NCBI RefSeq assembly: GCF_003007735.2
Contig: NZ_PXNQ02000002.1
Location: forward strand, 420,677-484,676
Direction of reading: 5' to 3'
Origin: Paracoccus methylarcula
GTDB taxonomy: Bacteria > Pseudomonadota > Alphaproteobacteria > Rhodobacterales > Rhodobacteraceae
Length of the DNA: 64,000 nucleotides
Position numbers and translations under genes: made by a program. Shown piece after piece: positions 1 through 8,683 of this stretch. A model generated the notes under the pieces. That model did no database searches and had not been told where the DNA came from. It saw only the letters and a program-made list of their open reading frames with translations. Within the stretch, counting starts at the first letter, position 1, and the number at the start of each line of letters is the position of its first letter.

Positions 1-371
1 ATATGCCGCTCGACTGGCTTTTCGCGGAACCTGTCTGTTCGAACAGGCCCGGCACGGTGAACGACCATGCCAGTTCCTGGTCTTCGGTGACGCCCCAGGT
101 GCCATCGCCATTATCCGTCAGTTGATAGGTCAGGCTGGGGATCTCGAACTGCACCTGCTTGTCGGCGAGGCCGGACAGGGCTGGCGTGGCGTCGATCGTC
201 AGCCTGTAGCTTTCGCCCTCGGGCGCACCGAAACAACCCCCTCGCATTGCCGAAATAGGATTGAAAAACCTCCGTCAGATGCTCGGCGCCTTCATCCGTG
301 GCCGGAACGGCCCAGGCTGTCGAAACGGAAAAAAATGCCATGAAGGCGGCCAAACCGGTTCGTAGATACAT
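1..371 (-). pseudogene. Secreted protein of unknown function, frameshifted, cut by window edge
   Basis: The start is set by ATG at 371 behind an AAAAGGAT ribosome site, followed by a clear signal peptide ending near AWA. The mature part has the pattern of a conserved secreted Rhodobacteraceae protein, but the frame breaks twice: restoring one base near 243-245 gives NAEGVVSV, and a second near 219-223 gives RPEGESYRLT, after which the frame runs open to the window edge as far as SAKSQSSG. I do not recognise the function; similarity to the family is from memory only. Two missing bases 25 nt apart point to sequence error or a decayed gene. Confidence 0.6.
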
Positions 372-591
372 CGGATAGATCCTTTTCAAAATGGAGAGGT
401 TTGGAAAATGGATTCTTGACCAAAAGGTCAGCCTCATGAATGAGGTAGCCGATGCATGATGCGGGATCAAGGCTTTCGCCGCGCGGGAAACACCGTATCC
501 CGGGCTTGTCTGGCCGGGCGCAGGACCGCCCGATCTTGTTCTCGCCGGGAGGGCCGGATATGTGTCGTATTATATTGAAGAGACATGATTT

Positions 592-1467
592 ATGCTTCGC
601 GCCATATTCTCATTCGTTATTCCTGCCATTGCGGGCACGGCTCTTTTCGCGGCTGGATACCTGATGGGTGAAAGACAGGTCGAGCCGCCCTGGCGGCCGC
701 CGTCGCTTGAAGACGCCCTGCAGAAATATGACCAAAAGGAATACCTGGCCGCCAAGCCCGTGCTGGAATATTGGGCCGATCTCGGGAATGTCCGCGCCCT
801 CACGGAACTGGGTCATATGTATAATTTTGGATATGGCGTCGAAGAGGACATATCGACGGCAATAGAATATTACCAGCAGGCCGTCGCAAAAGGCGGATAT
901 GTCGCCGCCGCGAATCTTGGCTTCAAATATTTTCACAAGGATTATCCTGGTCCGGAAGCGCAACTTCCGGAAGTGCCGCCCGAAGAGATATTCAGGCTCC
1001 TGACACGGGCCAGGAACAACCAGGTCAGCCTTTATGTCCAGAACCGCCTTGCCATGATGTATTACGAGGGTCTGGGCGTGCCGCGCGACTTCGAAAAGGC
1101 ACGCGCGCTTTTTGAAGAGCAGGTCAATATCGATCCGGGTTTCGGGCCGGCGCGGTATATATTGGCGCTCATGGTGCGCAACGGTATGGGTGGCCCCGCC
1201 GATCCGGCAAAGGCTGTGCGGCTGCTGTATGACCGGGCCCTGATGTCCGATTACGATCAGCTATTGGACAGATATGATACGGATCTGCTTCTGGCGTATG
1301 AAGACCACATTCTGGAATATGGCGCGTTCAGCATGGATCGCGATTATCTCGCGGACATGGCCGGAGCGCTGCAGAAAGGCGAGGGATACCCGGAAATGCC
1401 CCGGCTCGGTCGCGACATGATGGCCAATCTCGATCTGCTGCCGGATGAGGGGGCACAACGCAAATAG
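592..1467 (+). CDS. Membrane-anchored Sel1-repeat (TPR-like) protein
   Basis: 291 residues. A hydrophobic N-terminal segment (about residues 4-25, AIFSFVIPAIAGTALFAAGY) serves as a signal anchor. Sel1-like repeats follow, seen as ALTELGHMYNFGYGVEEDISTAIEYYQQA, LAMMYYEGLGVPRDFEKARALF and YILALMVRNGMGGPADPAKAVRLL. Sel1 repeats are alpha-helical protein-interaction modules; a periplasmic scaffold role is inference. A weak GAAGAG site precedes the ATG. Base use is more AT-rich than in the core genes to the right. No partner is identifiable; the next gene on the same strand is another small anchored protein. Confidence 0.75.
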   Translation: MLRAIFSFVIPAIAGTALFAAGYLMGERQVEPPWRPPSLEDALQKYDQKEYLAAKPVLEYWADLGNVRALTELGHMYNFGYGVEEDISTAIEYYQQAVAKGGYVAAANLGFKYFHKDYPGPEAQLPEVPPEEIFRLLTRARNNQVSLYVQNRLAMMYYEGLGVPRDFEKARALFEEQVNIDPGFGPARYILALMVRNGMGGPADPAKAVRLLYDRALMSDYDQLLDRYDTDLLLAYEDHILEYGAFSMDRDYLADMAGALQKGEGYPEMPRLGRDMMANLDLLPDEGAQRK

Positions 1468-1592
1468 GCATCGAGGCCCGGCCGGAAACCTGAGCGGCGG
1501 CCATTCACAGGCAAAGATCCTCGCGAGCCTGGTGCGGCAGCTGTTCCGCAAGGGACTCCGAAACATCATCGAACTCAACACCAGAGGCTATC

Positions 1593-2012
1593 ATGGCAAA
1601 ATCACTCGTCATTCTGACAGGCGTAATCGGCGTCGCTCTTGTTGCGGGCGGCGGGTATTGGGTGAAGGATCGGCACGGCGAAGATCCATCCGTCGCCGCA
1701 GAGAACACCCTGGACGCCGACGCAGCCCAAACGATGGACGATGCGGAGGATGATTATTACCTGGAATGCCGCGAGAACCTGTTTCGCTGGTATGACTCGC
1801 CCTCCTTTCAATTGCAGATCGTCCAGGAGGGGCAGGAAGGCTATATCACCGCATGCAAGAGCATAATCGAAGCCAGGGATCTGGGGACCGACGCTGAAAT
1901 CGAAGACTGCGAACATTTGCTGAGCACCTGGAACCCATCCGCCAATCGTGGAACGAAGACGCAGGTAACGACAGAGCGGCTGCAATATTGCGAGAATCTG
2001 CTGTCCCGATAA
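1593..2012 (+). CDS. Small membrane-anchored protein of unknown function, four cysteines
   Basis: 139 residues. The N-terminus has one hydrophobic segment (about 5-24, LVILTGVIGVALVAGGGYWV), then an acidic linker and a C-terminal domain with four cysteines (in YYLECREN, YITACKSI, IEDCEHLL and LQYCENLL). The spacing and the export segment suggest two disulfides outside the cytoplasm. It lies 125 bases after the Sel1-repeat gene on the same strand and may be co-transcribed. I do not recognise a family. Confidence 0.6.
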   Translation: MAKSLVILTGVIGVALVAGGGYWVKDRHGEDPSVAAENTLDADAAQTMDDAEDDYYLECRENLFRWYDSPSFQLQIVQEGQEGYITACKSIIEARDLGTDAEIEDCEHLLSTWNPSANRGTKTQVTTERLQYCENLLSR

Positions 2013-2057
2013 TGCGGGTCTATCCGCCCGTCCATAGGGTCGGTGTGATCGCCGCGA

Positions 2058-4091
2058 TTACAGGTTGCGGATGAAATCGGCAACTTTCCGGCGGTGCTCC
2101 TTGAGTGTTGTCTCGGCGGCATTCAGACCTTCGTCGAGTTCGGCAATCGCGTTCTCTTCCTCTTCGAGCATTCCCAGATACCGCTGCCCCAGGGTGCTGT
2201 CGGGCGGCACCGAGCCAAGGTTCTGCCTGATCCGGCTCTGGTTTTCGGATGCACGTTCGATATCGCGCCGGATCTCTTCCACCGTTTCGCGGCTTTCGGT
2301 TTCCTTCCGCTTGAGTTCGGCCAGTTCGTCAAGCCTTGCGGCGATCTCGGGATCGGTTGTCATGCCGGACCAATGGATGACCGTGTCCGCATCGGTCTCG
2401 ACGAGGGCATAAACCTCTCCATCGCTTCGCTCCGAAATCGCCGTCACCCTGGCGGATCCGCCCGCGGGGATCTGGGCCCGCAGCCGGTGATGGGTCGGCG
2501 TATCGCTGTCCAGGGCTTCGGACGAGAAACTCCAGCCGTCCTCGCGCGGGTGTTCGATCAGGACGGTACGTGCGGCATCCGGTGCCCCCTCGATCGAATA
2601 GGTGGTGACCCGGCGCAAGAACCGGGTTGCGCGAAGGTTGCCATCGACAATGGTAACCTGCCCGACCGAGTCCCGGGATTGGGTTTCGGTCGTGATCTCG
2701 ACCTTCCGATCAGTGGCGAAACTTGCCATGCGGCTTTCACCCGCCGGAAGCCCCGTCAGCTGGGCATCCCCGACATAGCCATCCGCCTCGTCATAGACGG
2801 TCATCAGCCCGGGCGGCAGGCTGGCCCCGGTGTCGTTCTCAAGGAACAGTGCCGCGATGGGGTATGTTTCGCCACGCTCGGGCTGGAAAAGCGAGACCCG
2901 CTCGGCGGGGATCTCATTGTCGATGAATGCCATGGATACGGTCTGGCCCGCCGGCAGATCGACGGGTGATGGAATGCGATATGTCGCCGTGGTCAGCCCC
3001 TCCTGCGCGATTGCGGGATTGTCCGGTTCCGCGGGTTCGAAATAAGCCATGTCGGCCGCTTCCTTGGCCATTTCCGCCATGGGAGCAGGCGCCATCGCAC
3101 GTTCGAGCTGCTGCGATTGCCCGTCGCCGCCGCCTGCCGCCATGGCCTTGGATGTGTCCGGGCGCGGCGGTGCGGTCGTGCCGACCGTCACCGGGATCTC
3201 GGGCCGGTCATGCCAGTATCTCTGGTGCAGGCGCTGCGCCAGGGTGACGGGCGCGCCCGAGGAAAGCGTCAGCGAAACACCGTCCCAGTCCTCGCCCGTC
3301 GCATTCTCGATCACGGCCCAGGCCTGAAGCCGCGCGGTTCCTTCCGGTCCGGTCACCATGCGATAGGCCGTCTTCCAGACCGGGGCAGGGGCGAGATAGG
3401 TCAGCCCGATGTCCCGGCTGCCGTCACCCGCAAGCTCGATCGCGATGGTCCGGATGTCGTCCATGCGGCCCCGCCCGCTGACTTCGGCTGCCTCGCGCAG
3501 CTTTTCGCGCATCTCCTCGTCGAGAATGGAGAGGGTGGCATCCGTTCCGAGGGGCAGGGCCTCGATCTCGCCATTATCGGCGATCACGGACAGGACATGC
3601 TCCTGTCGCGGAATGTCGTCATGCGTGAGGTCGTGGCGACCCACCCCCAGCACCGCGCCCTCTATCGCCCGGCCACCTGAAGAGGCGCGAACACGGATTC
3701 CCTGCAGGGAGGCCGCGAGATCCGGCAGCGAGCCCATTTGATCCGGGCCGAATGGCAGGCGGCGAAAGGTCTCTTCGACAGGTGAAAGACCGTCCAGCGT
3801 TACCGCGCCGATCCGTCCGGACGGATCGCGGATGACGAGCGTCTTCAGGAAATCATCCACCTGTTCAAGGGGGATGTCGATGCTCAGGCTGGTAGAGCCG
3901 TCGATGGCGGCGCTGCGGTGAATTTCGGCCAGCCCGCTGGAGGACAGGGTAACGGCATCGATCCGGCTGGAGCTGGTGCTCTCCTGTGCGAGTGTGGAGG
4001 TGGAACAGGCCAGCAGGACGGCAAGCGCTATGCTGCCCCTGACCGTTGCCGTCTTTCTGTCCCGTCCGGAATGCGGCATGTATTTGCTCAT
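2058..4091 (-). CDS. DUF4139 domain-containing exported protein
   Basis: 677 residues from the ATG at 4091, chosen over an upstream ATG at 4127 because GAGAAGATG lies just ahead and the signal peptide then begins near the N-terminus (SIALAVLLACSTSTLAQ). The middle of the protein carries the DUF4139 beta-rich region (LTYLAPAPVWKTAYRM, then LQAWAVIENATGEDWDGV). A C-terminal coiled coil (ARLDELAELKRKETESRE onward) ends in DFIRNL. DUF4139 proteins are widespread exported or envelope proteins without a settled biochemical role; some have been annotated as mucoidy inhibitor-like. It converges with the gene ending at 2012. Function remains unknown. Confidence 0.8.
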   Translation of the reverse strand: MSKYMPHSGRDRKTATVRGSIALAVLLACSTSTLAQESTSSSRIDAVTLSSSGLAEIHRSAAIDGSTSLSIDIPLEQVDDFLKTLVIRDPSGRIGAVTLDGLSPVEETFRRLPFGPDQMGSLPDLAASLQGIRVRASSGGRAIEGAVLGVGRHDLTHDDIPRQEHVLSVIADNGEIEALPLGTDATLSILDEEMREKLREAAEVSGRGRMDDIRTIAIELAGDGSRDIGLTYLAPAPVWKTAYRMVTGPEGTARLQAWAVIENATGEDWDGVSLTLSSGAPVTLAQRLHQRYWHDRPEIPVTVGTTAPPRPDTSKAMAAGGGDGQSQQLERAMAPAPMAEMAKEAADMAYFEPAEPDNPAIAQEGLTTATYRIPSPVDLPAGQTVSMAFIDNEIPAERVSLFQPERGETYPIAALFLENDTGASLPPGLMTVYDEADGYVGDAQLTGLPAGESRMASFATDRKVEITTETQSRDSVGQVTIVDGNLRATRFLRRVTTYSIEGAPDAARTVLIEHPREDGWSFSSEALDSDTPTHHRLRAQIPAGGSARVTAISERSDGEVYALVETDADTVIHWSGMTTDPEIAARLDELAELKRKETESRETVEEIRRDIERASENQSRIRQNLGSVPPDSTLGQRYLGMLEEEENAIAELDEGLNAAETTLKEHRRKVADFIRNL

Positions 4092-4345
4092 GACATCTTC
4101 TCGCTGTTGCGCGATGGATTGAAGCATGGCGGGAGGATTTGCTCAACCGTGATGCCGCGCGGAGATATACTGTGATTCAACGCGCTTTGGGTTCGGGGAA
4201 AGATGCGGGAGGCTGCCGGGTCTCGTGGAATAGGGCGGTTGCGTGGCTGCCCGACCTGTCATGCTCCGGCTTGGGGGGAATGTTGCCTGTTCCGGTGGAT
4301 CGGGCGCCCATGACCTTCGACCATCACCCCGAGCCGGTTCCGGTT

Positions 4346-4861
4346 TCAGCCGCAATCGCCACGCCTCCATTCATGCAGGTCGGGATCGCGGCAAAATCCT
4401 GCCTCCGCCATCGCGTCCCCGATGGTGAACAGAGGCGCGATCACGGTCCCGGGACCCGGCTGGCAGGATAAGGAAACCAACAGCTCTTCACCGCGAAGGA
4501 CATTCACCCCGCCCTCCAGTGAGGCAACCTGCTCCAGCCGGTCGAAACTGTGCCAGACTTCATAGACATGGCCCTCGTGGCGGAAAGCGACACTTTCCCA
4601 GATTGCCCGTCCGACACCGCTCCAGGGCGTGGCGGTTCCGGCCGCCAGTTCCTCGCGCAGCGTCAGTTTCGGCTTGTCCCGGGGACCGAAAGCATAGGTA
4701 AATCTCGCCCCGTCCGGAGAAACTCCGGCTTCGATACAGGCTTCGAGATGGTTCCCATTGCCGGTATCGCAGGAGATGAGTGTCTGTTCCGTGCAATCGG
4801 CCAGCGCGGCACTGGACAGAAAGATCAGCGGAAGGGCGGCCAGACAAGGCGATTGGCGCAT
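4346..4861 (-). CDS. Periplasmic six-cysteine protein of unknown function
   Basis: 171 residues with a signal peptide (MRQSPCLAALPLIFLSSAALA) and a mature domain rich in aromatic residues. Five cysteines lie in the mature chain (ADCTEQ, ISCDTG, EACIEA, LSCQPG, GFCRDP), with one more at the very C-terminus (RRGDCG), consistent with disulfides in the periplasm. The pattern is that of an uncharacterised Rhodobacteraceae protein. The gene is monocistronic, with 168 bases between it and the divergent metallopeptidase gene, so the two could share a regulatory region. Confidence 0.65.
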   Translation of the reverse strand: MRQSPCLAALPLIFLSSAALADCTEQTLISCDTGNGNHLEACIEAGVSPDGARFTYAFGPRDKPKLTLREELAAGTATPWSGVGRAIWESVAFRHEGHVYEVWHSFDRLEQVASLEGGVNVLRGEELLVSLSCQPGPGTVIAPLFTIGDAMAEAGFCRDPDLHEWRRGDCG

Positions 4862-5029
4862 CGGGGGCTCCGGTCAGGGTGTTTCATTCTAGACAGGCGT
4901 TGTCCCTGTGCAAGCTCTCGTGCCTGATGCGGTTCAGACTCGGCCTGATCGGACATGGTGAGGGTCCGCCATTGACAGCGGGAACCCGATTCCTGAAGGT
5001 TGTCCCGCATTTTGAGGAAGGGATTCAGC

Positions 5030-5878
5030 ATGGAAGCCAGGAAGGGTGAAAAGCGCCGCCTGACAGAGGGCGAGATCAGCATGGCGAACCGGGTTTTCAA
5101 CGGTGCCGTCAACCTGCGAAAGGTGCGGGTCTACAGCTCTCCCAGTAGAACCAGGGGATCATTGGTTCATAAACACACCGTCGATAGCGGCATTTATTGC
5201 CCGACAGCGCAACATTATTCCGAAGATTTCAGTCAGACCGCGCTGGTCGATCAGGCCGCCTTCATTCACGAAATGGCCCATGTCTGGCAGAACCAGACCC
5301 GGCAGCGCCACACGCTGTCGCACAAGAAATATCATGACTATATCAATCAGGTGAAAGGCTCGATGAAGGCTTACCTGAAGCATCGCGGCCTGTGGCGCAA
5401 CTACCGGAAGCGCCCGGTGGTCTTCGACGAGGTCGGCGGTCCCCTGAGCTCGACCCGCAAGACATCACCGGTCCAGATGCCGACCCGGATCAGCGCCACG
5501 CAGATCGATGGCAGCGTCGCGGTCAGGGAACTGCCCGGCGCGGCTGCGGAAGATGTGGTCGAAAGCTATATGCGCGACTACAACATGCCGAACCAGAAAC
5601 TGTCAGGCGGTTCGGACAGCAAGACAGAACTGCACCGCATGTGGACCAACGAATATCATTACAATTACCTGCTCGCTGGCAGCGAAAAGATCGTATTCGC
5701 AGGGCTGACCCGAGAGGGGCAGGCCGAGATGATCATGGATTACTTCATCCTGCTCAATGGCGGTAACCCGATGAATCCGGTGCTGCGCAACGTGCTGCCC
5801 GATCATGTCCCCAAGGGCTGGCAGGAACGGCCGCCGTTGGGTTTCTACAAGAAGCTGATCCCGTTCGTTACCGCCTGA
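5030..5878 (+). CDS. Putative zinc metallopeptidase, Vgr-related/DUF4157-like (HEMAH)
   Basis: 282 residues from the ATG at 5030, preceded by GAGGAAGGG at normal distance; an upstream in-frame ATG has no site. The N-terminal block RRLTEGEISMANRVFNGA leads into a zinc-binding HEMAHVWQ motif (His80, Glu81, His84). This combination, early RLTxGE then HExxHVWQ, matches proteins labelled Vgr-related or Rhs-associated putative peptidases near type VI secretion genes, by memory of the family. No signal peptide is visible. No vgrG, hcp or rhs gene lies nearby, so it is an orphan here. An effector or a housekeeping peptidase are both possible; substrate unknown. Confidence 0.6.
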   Translation: MEARKGEKRRLTEGEISMANRVFNGAVNLRKVRVYSSPSRTRGSLVHKHTVDSGIYCPTAQHYSEDFSQTALVDQAAFIHEMAHVWQNQTRQRHTLSHKKYHDYINQVKGSMKAYLKHRGLWRNYRKRPVVFDEVGGPLSSTRKTSPVQMPTRISATQIDGSVAVRELPGAAAEDVVESYMRDYNMPNQKLSGGSDSKTELHRMWTNEYHYNYLLAGSEKIVFAGLTREGQAEMIMDYFILLNGGNPMNPVLRNVLPDHVPKGWQERPPLGFYKKLIPFVTA

Positions 5879-5974
5879 GGCATTTTCCGGCAAAGGTGGA
5901 ATCCCGGCTTTCGCCCGGGCATGCGCGTCATCGCGCCTCTTGACGGCTCCCTCCGCTTGGGAGAAAGCAAATCC

Positions 5975-6991
5975 ATGGGATTGCAGATCGATATCGCGGC
6001 CATCCAGGCCAATTGGAAGGCATTGGCGGGCAGGGCCCCCACTGCGCGGGCGGCGGCGGTGGTCAAGGCCGATGGCTATGGCCTGGGCGCGGCAAGGATC
6101 GTGCCGGCGCTTTACGAGGCCGGGGCACGCGATTTCTTCGTGGCGCTGGCCGGGGAAGGACGGGCGATCCGCCCGCTTCTGCCGGATGACGCGACCGTCA
6201 ACATATTGTCGGGACATATGGAAGGCGCGGATCTGGCCGGGCTCGTTCCGGTCATCAACAGCCCCGGACAATTCTTCCGCGACAGGGCCATGCGCCCCGG
6301 GCAGCCCTTCGCGATCCAGCTTGACAGCGGCATGAACCGGCTTGGCATGGAGGCGGCGGAATGGGCCGCCATCCGCGATGAGGCCCTGTCTGCCGGACCC
6401 GCCTTTGTCATGTCGCATCTGGCCTGCGCGGACGAGCCGGGACACCCGGCCAATGCCATGCAGTGCAGGACCTTCCGGGAAATGACCCAAGGAGCAGGGG
6501 TGCCATTGTCGCTGGCGGCGACGGGGGGAATCCTGCTGGGGCCGGATTATCATTTCGACATGGTGCGCCCCGGTGTCGGCCTGTATGGCGGGCTACCCTT
6601 TGCCGATGCAAAGCCGGTCCTGCGCCTGTCCCTGCCGGTGATCCAGACCCGCGATCTGCGGCCGGGCGAATTCGTGGGATATGGTGCGACCTGGACCGCC
6701 GAAGCCCCGCGCCGCATTGCCACGGTCGCGGCGGGCTATGCCGACGGGATCCTGCGGATGCTGTCGTCAAGCGGGGTCAGCCTTTACGCTGATGGCGCGG
6801 CCTGTCCCATCGTCGGCCGGGTCTCGATGGATCTCGTGACCGCCGATGTCACCGATCTGGACGAGGTGCCGCCCGAACTGGAACTGATCTGCCCGGAACA
6901 GCCCATAGACGCGCTGGCGGATCATGCCGGAACGATCGGCTATGAAATCCTGACATCCCTGGGACATCGATACCAGCGGGACTATCTCTGA
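5975..6991 (+). CDS. alr: Alanine racemase
   Basis: PLP-dependent interconversion of L- and D-alanine, supplying D-Ala for peptidoglycan. 338 residues from the ATG at 5975, just after a GGGAGAAA site. The PLP lysine is Lys31 in VVKADGYG; the dimer-contributed catalytic tyrosine region is seen as VGYGATWTA, followed by the usual VAAGYADG. The glycine- and arginine-rich VRPGVGLYGG block is also present. Length is slightly below the usual 360-380. It begins 96 bases after the metallopeptidase gene on the same strand; no functional link is evident. Confidence 0.93.
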   Translation: MGLQIDIAAIQANWKALAGRAPTARAAAVVKADGYGLGAARIVPALYEAGARDFFVALAGEGRAIRPLLPDDATVNILSGHMEGADLAGLVPVINSPGQFFRDRAMRPGQPFAIQLDSGMNRLGMEAAEWAAIRDEALSAGPAFVMSHLACADEPGHPANAMQCRTFREMTQGAGVPLSLAATGGILLGPDYHFDMVRPGVGLYGGLPFADAKPVLRLSLPVIQTRDLRPGEFVGYGATWTAEAPRRIATVAAGYADGILRMLSSSGVSLYADGAACPIVGRVSMDLVTADVTDLDEVPPELELICPEQPIDALADHAGTIGYEILTSLGHRYQRDYL

Positions 6992-7116
6992 TCCCGGTTT
7001 CCGGTCGCATTTGTCACAATGTCTACACAGAATTGCCGCAGAAAATGCCGGGATGACCTTGTGCGAATCCGATTGGATCGCCACCATAAGGACATAGTCT
7101 CAAGCAGGAGAGAAAT

Positions 7117-8193
7117 TTGGGCCTGACCCCAACGCCCCCCGTCGCCACTTCACCAAGCGAAACTCTGCTGGAATTCCCCGATAACCGGCTGCTGATCGAC
7201 CTGTGCGGCGTCAATGACCGGCATCTTGCCCGTATCGAAGAGGCGCTGTCCGTCCATATCCTCCGCCGCGGCAACCAGCTTGCCGTCGTGGGCGAGGGTG
7301 CGGCGCAGGAAGAGGCCGCGCAATTGTTGCAGGGTCTCTATGCCCGGCTGGAGCAGGGGCGCCCGGTCGAACTGGCCGAGATCGACGCCGCCTTGCGCAT
7401 GGGCGCGGACAGCACGACCGAGACCACGGCCTCCGAGCAGCTCGAGATGTTCGCCGCCGGGAATTACGAGCTGCGCACCCGCAAGAAATCCGTCGAGCCG
7501 CGCACCGAGGCACAGAAGGCCTATGTCCGTTCGCTGTTCGAGAACGAACTGGCCTTCGGCATCGGACCGGCAGGCACCGGCAAGACCTATCTGGCCGTGG
7601 CCGTGGGGGTCACGATGCTGATCGGCGGGCAGGTGGATCGTATCATCCTGTCGCGCCCGGCGGTCGAGGCGGGCGAGCGCCTTGGCTTTCTGCCCGGCGA
7701 CATGAAGGAGAAGGTCGATCCCTACATGCAGCCGCTCTATGATGCGCTGAACGATTTCCTGCCGGGCAAGCAGATGCAGAAGCTGATGGAGGAGAAGCGG
7801 ATCGAGATCGCGCCGCTGGCCTTCATGCGCGGGCGCACCCTGTCCAGTGCATTCGTGGTTCTGGACGAGGCGCAGAACGCCTCGACCATGCAGATGAAGA
7901 TGTTCCTGACCCGCTTGGGCGAGGGCTCGCGCATGGTCATCACCGGCGACCGCACGCAGATCGACCTGCCGCGCGGGGTGCAGTCCGGCCTGATGGATGC
8001 CGAGCGTATCCTGGACGGGGTGAAGGGGATCAGCTTCAGCTATTTCACCGCCAAGGATGTGGTCCGCCACCCGCTGGTTGCCCGCATCATCGAGGCTTAT
8101 GACGCCGAGGATCAGGCGGCATTGGCCCGTGGCGAAACCGTGGAGGTTCGGGGCGGCTACATTCCGCGCCGGGCAAGACGAGACGATGCCTGA
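7117..8193 (+). CDS. PhoH family ATPase, TTG start
   Basis: 358 residues. The only well-placed start is TTG at 7117, five bases after a strong AGGAG site; no ATG fits the conserved N-terminus. PhoH-type P-loop domain: Walker A GPAGTGKT at 150-157 and Walker B VVLDEAQNA, with the following SRMVITGDRTQIDLP. PhoH-like proteins bind ATP and are linked to RNA metabolism. The gene overlaps ybeY by 8 bases, and phoH-ybeY-corC is a conserved operon in proteobacteria associated with ribosome quality and envelope genes. Confidence 0.93.
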   Translation: MGLTPTPPVATSPSETLLEFPDNRLLIDLCGVNDRHLARIEEALSVHILRRGNQLAVVGEGAAQEEAAQLLQGLYARLEQGRPVELAEIDAALRMGADSTTETTASEQLEMFAAGNYELRTRKKSVEPRTEAQKAYVRSLFENELAFGIGPAGTGKTYLAVAVGVTMLIGGQVDRIILSRPAVEAGERLGFLPGDMKEKVDPYMQPLYDALNDFLPGKQMQKLMEEKRIEIAPLAFMRGRTLSSAFVVLDEAQNASTMQMKMFLTRLGEGSRMVITGDRTQIDLPRGVQSGLMDAERILDGVKGISFSYFTAKDVVRHPLVARIIEAYDAEDQAALARGETVEVRGGYIPRRARRDDA

Positions 8194-8683
8194 CGAGATA
8201 TCCGCCGACAGCGTCATCGAGGACGACCGATGGCAGGAGGCCGGGCTGGAAAGCCTGGCCGAACGCGCCGTCATTGCCGCGCTGGAATGGCACGGGACCA
8301 GTGGCGAGGTGGTGGTGCTTGGCTGCGACGATGCCCGGATCGCGGCGCTGAACGCCGATTTCCGGGGCAAGCCGCGCGCGACCAATGTCCTGTCATGGCC
8401 CTCGGTCGAACATGCCCCGCGCGATCCGGGCGCCCGCCCGCTTCTTCCCGAGATTGACGAACTGGGTGACATCGCCATCGCCTTCGATACCTGCGAAGCC
8501 GAGGCCGCCGCGCAAGGCAAGCCCTTTGCCGATCACGTCACCCATCTGCTGGTCCATGCGGTCCTGCATCTGCTGGGCTATGATCACGAAAACGATCTCG
8601 ATGCCGAAACCATGGAGGCGGCCGAGCGTTCGATCCTGCAAGACCTCCAGATCCCCGACCCATATCAAGAGAAAGTGTCATGA
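8186..8683 (+). CDS. ybeY: Endoribonuclease YbeY (16S rRNA maturation)
   Basis: 165 residues. The zinc-binding motif HAVLHLLGYDH (His124, His128, His134) is diagnostic of YbeY, a metal-dependent RNase involved in 16S rRNA 3'-end processing and 70S ribosome quality control. The segment RATNVLSWP is also typical. The ATG at 8186 lies inside the end of phoH and the stop overlaps the next start as ATGA, so translation is probably coupled along the operon. Confidence 0.95.
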   Translation: MPDEISADSVIEDDRWQEAGLESLAERAVIAALEWHGTSGEVVVLGCDDARIAALNADFRGKPRATNVLSWPSVEHAPRDPGARPLLPEIDELGDIAIAFDTCEAEAAAQGKPFADHVTHLLVHAVLHLLGYDHENDLDAETMEAAERSILQDLQIPDPYQEKVS

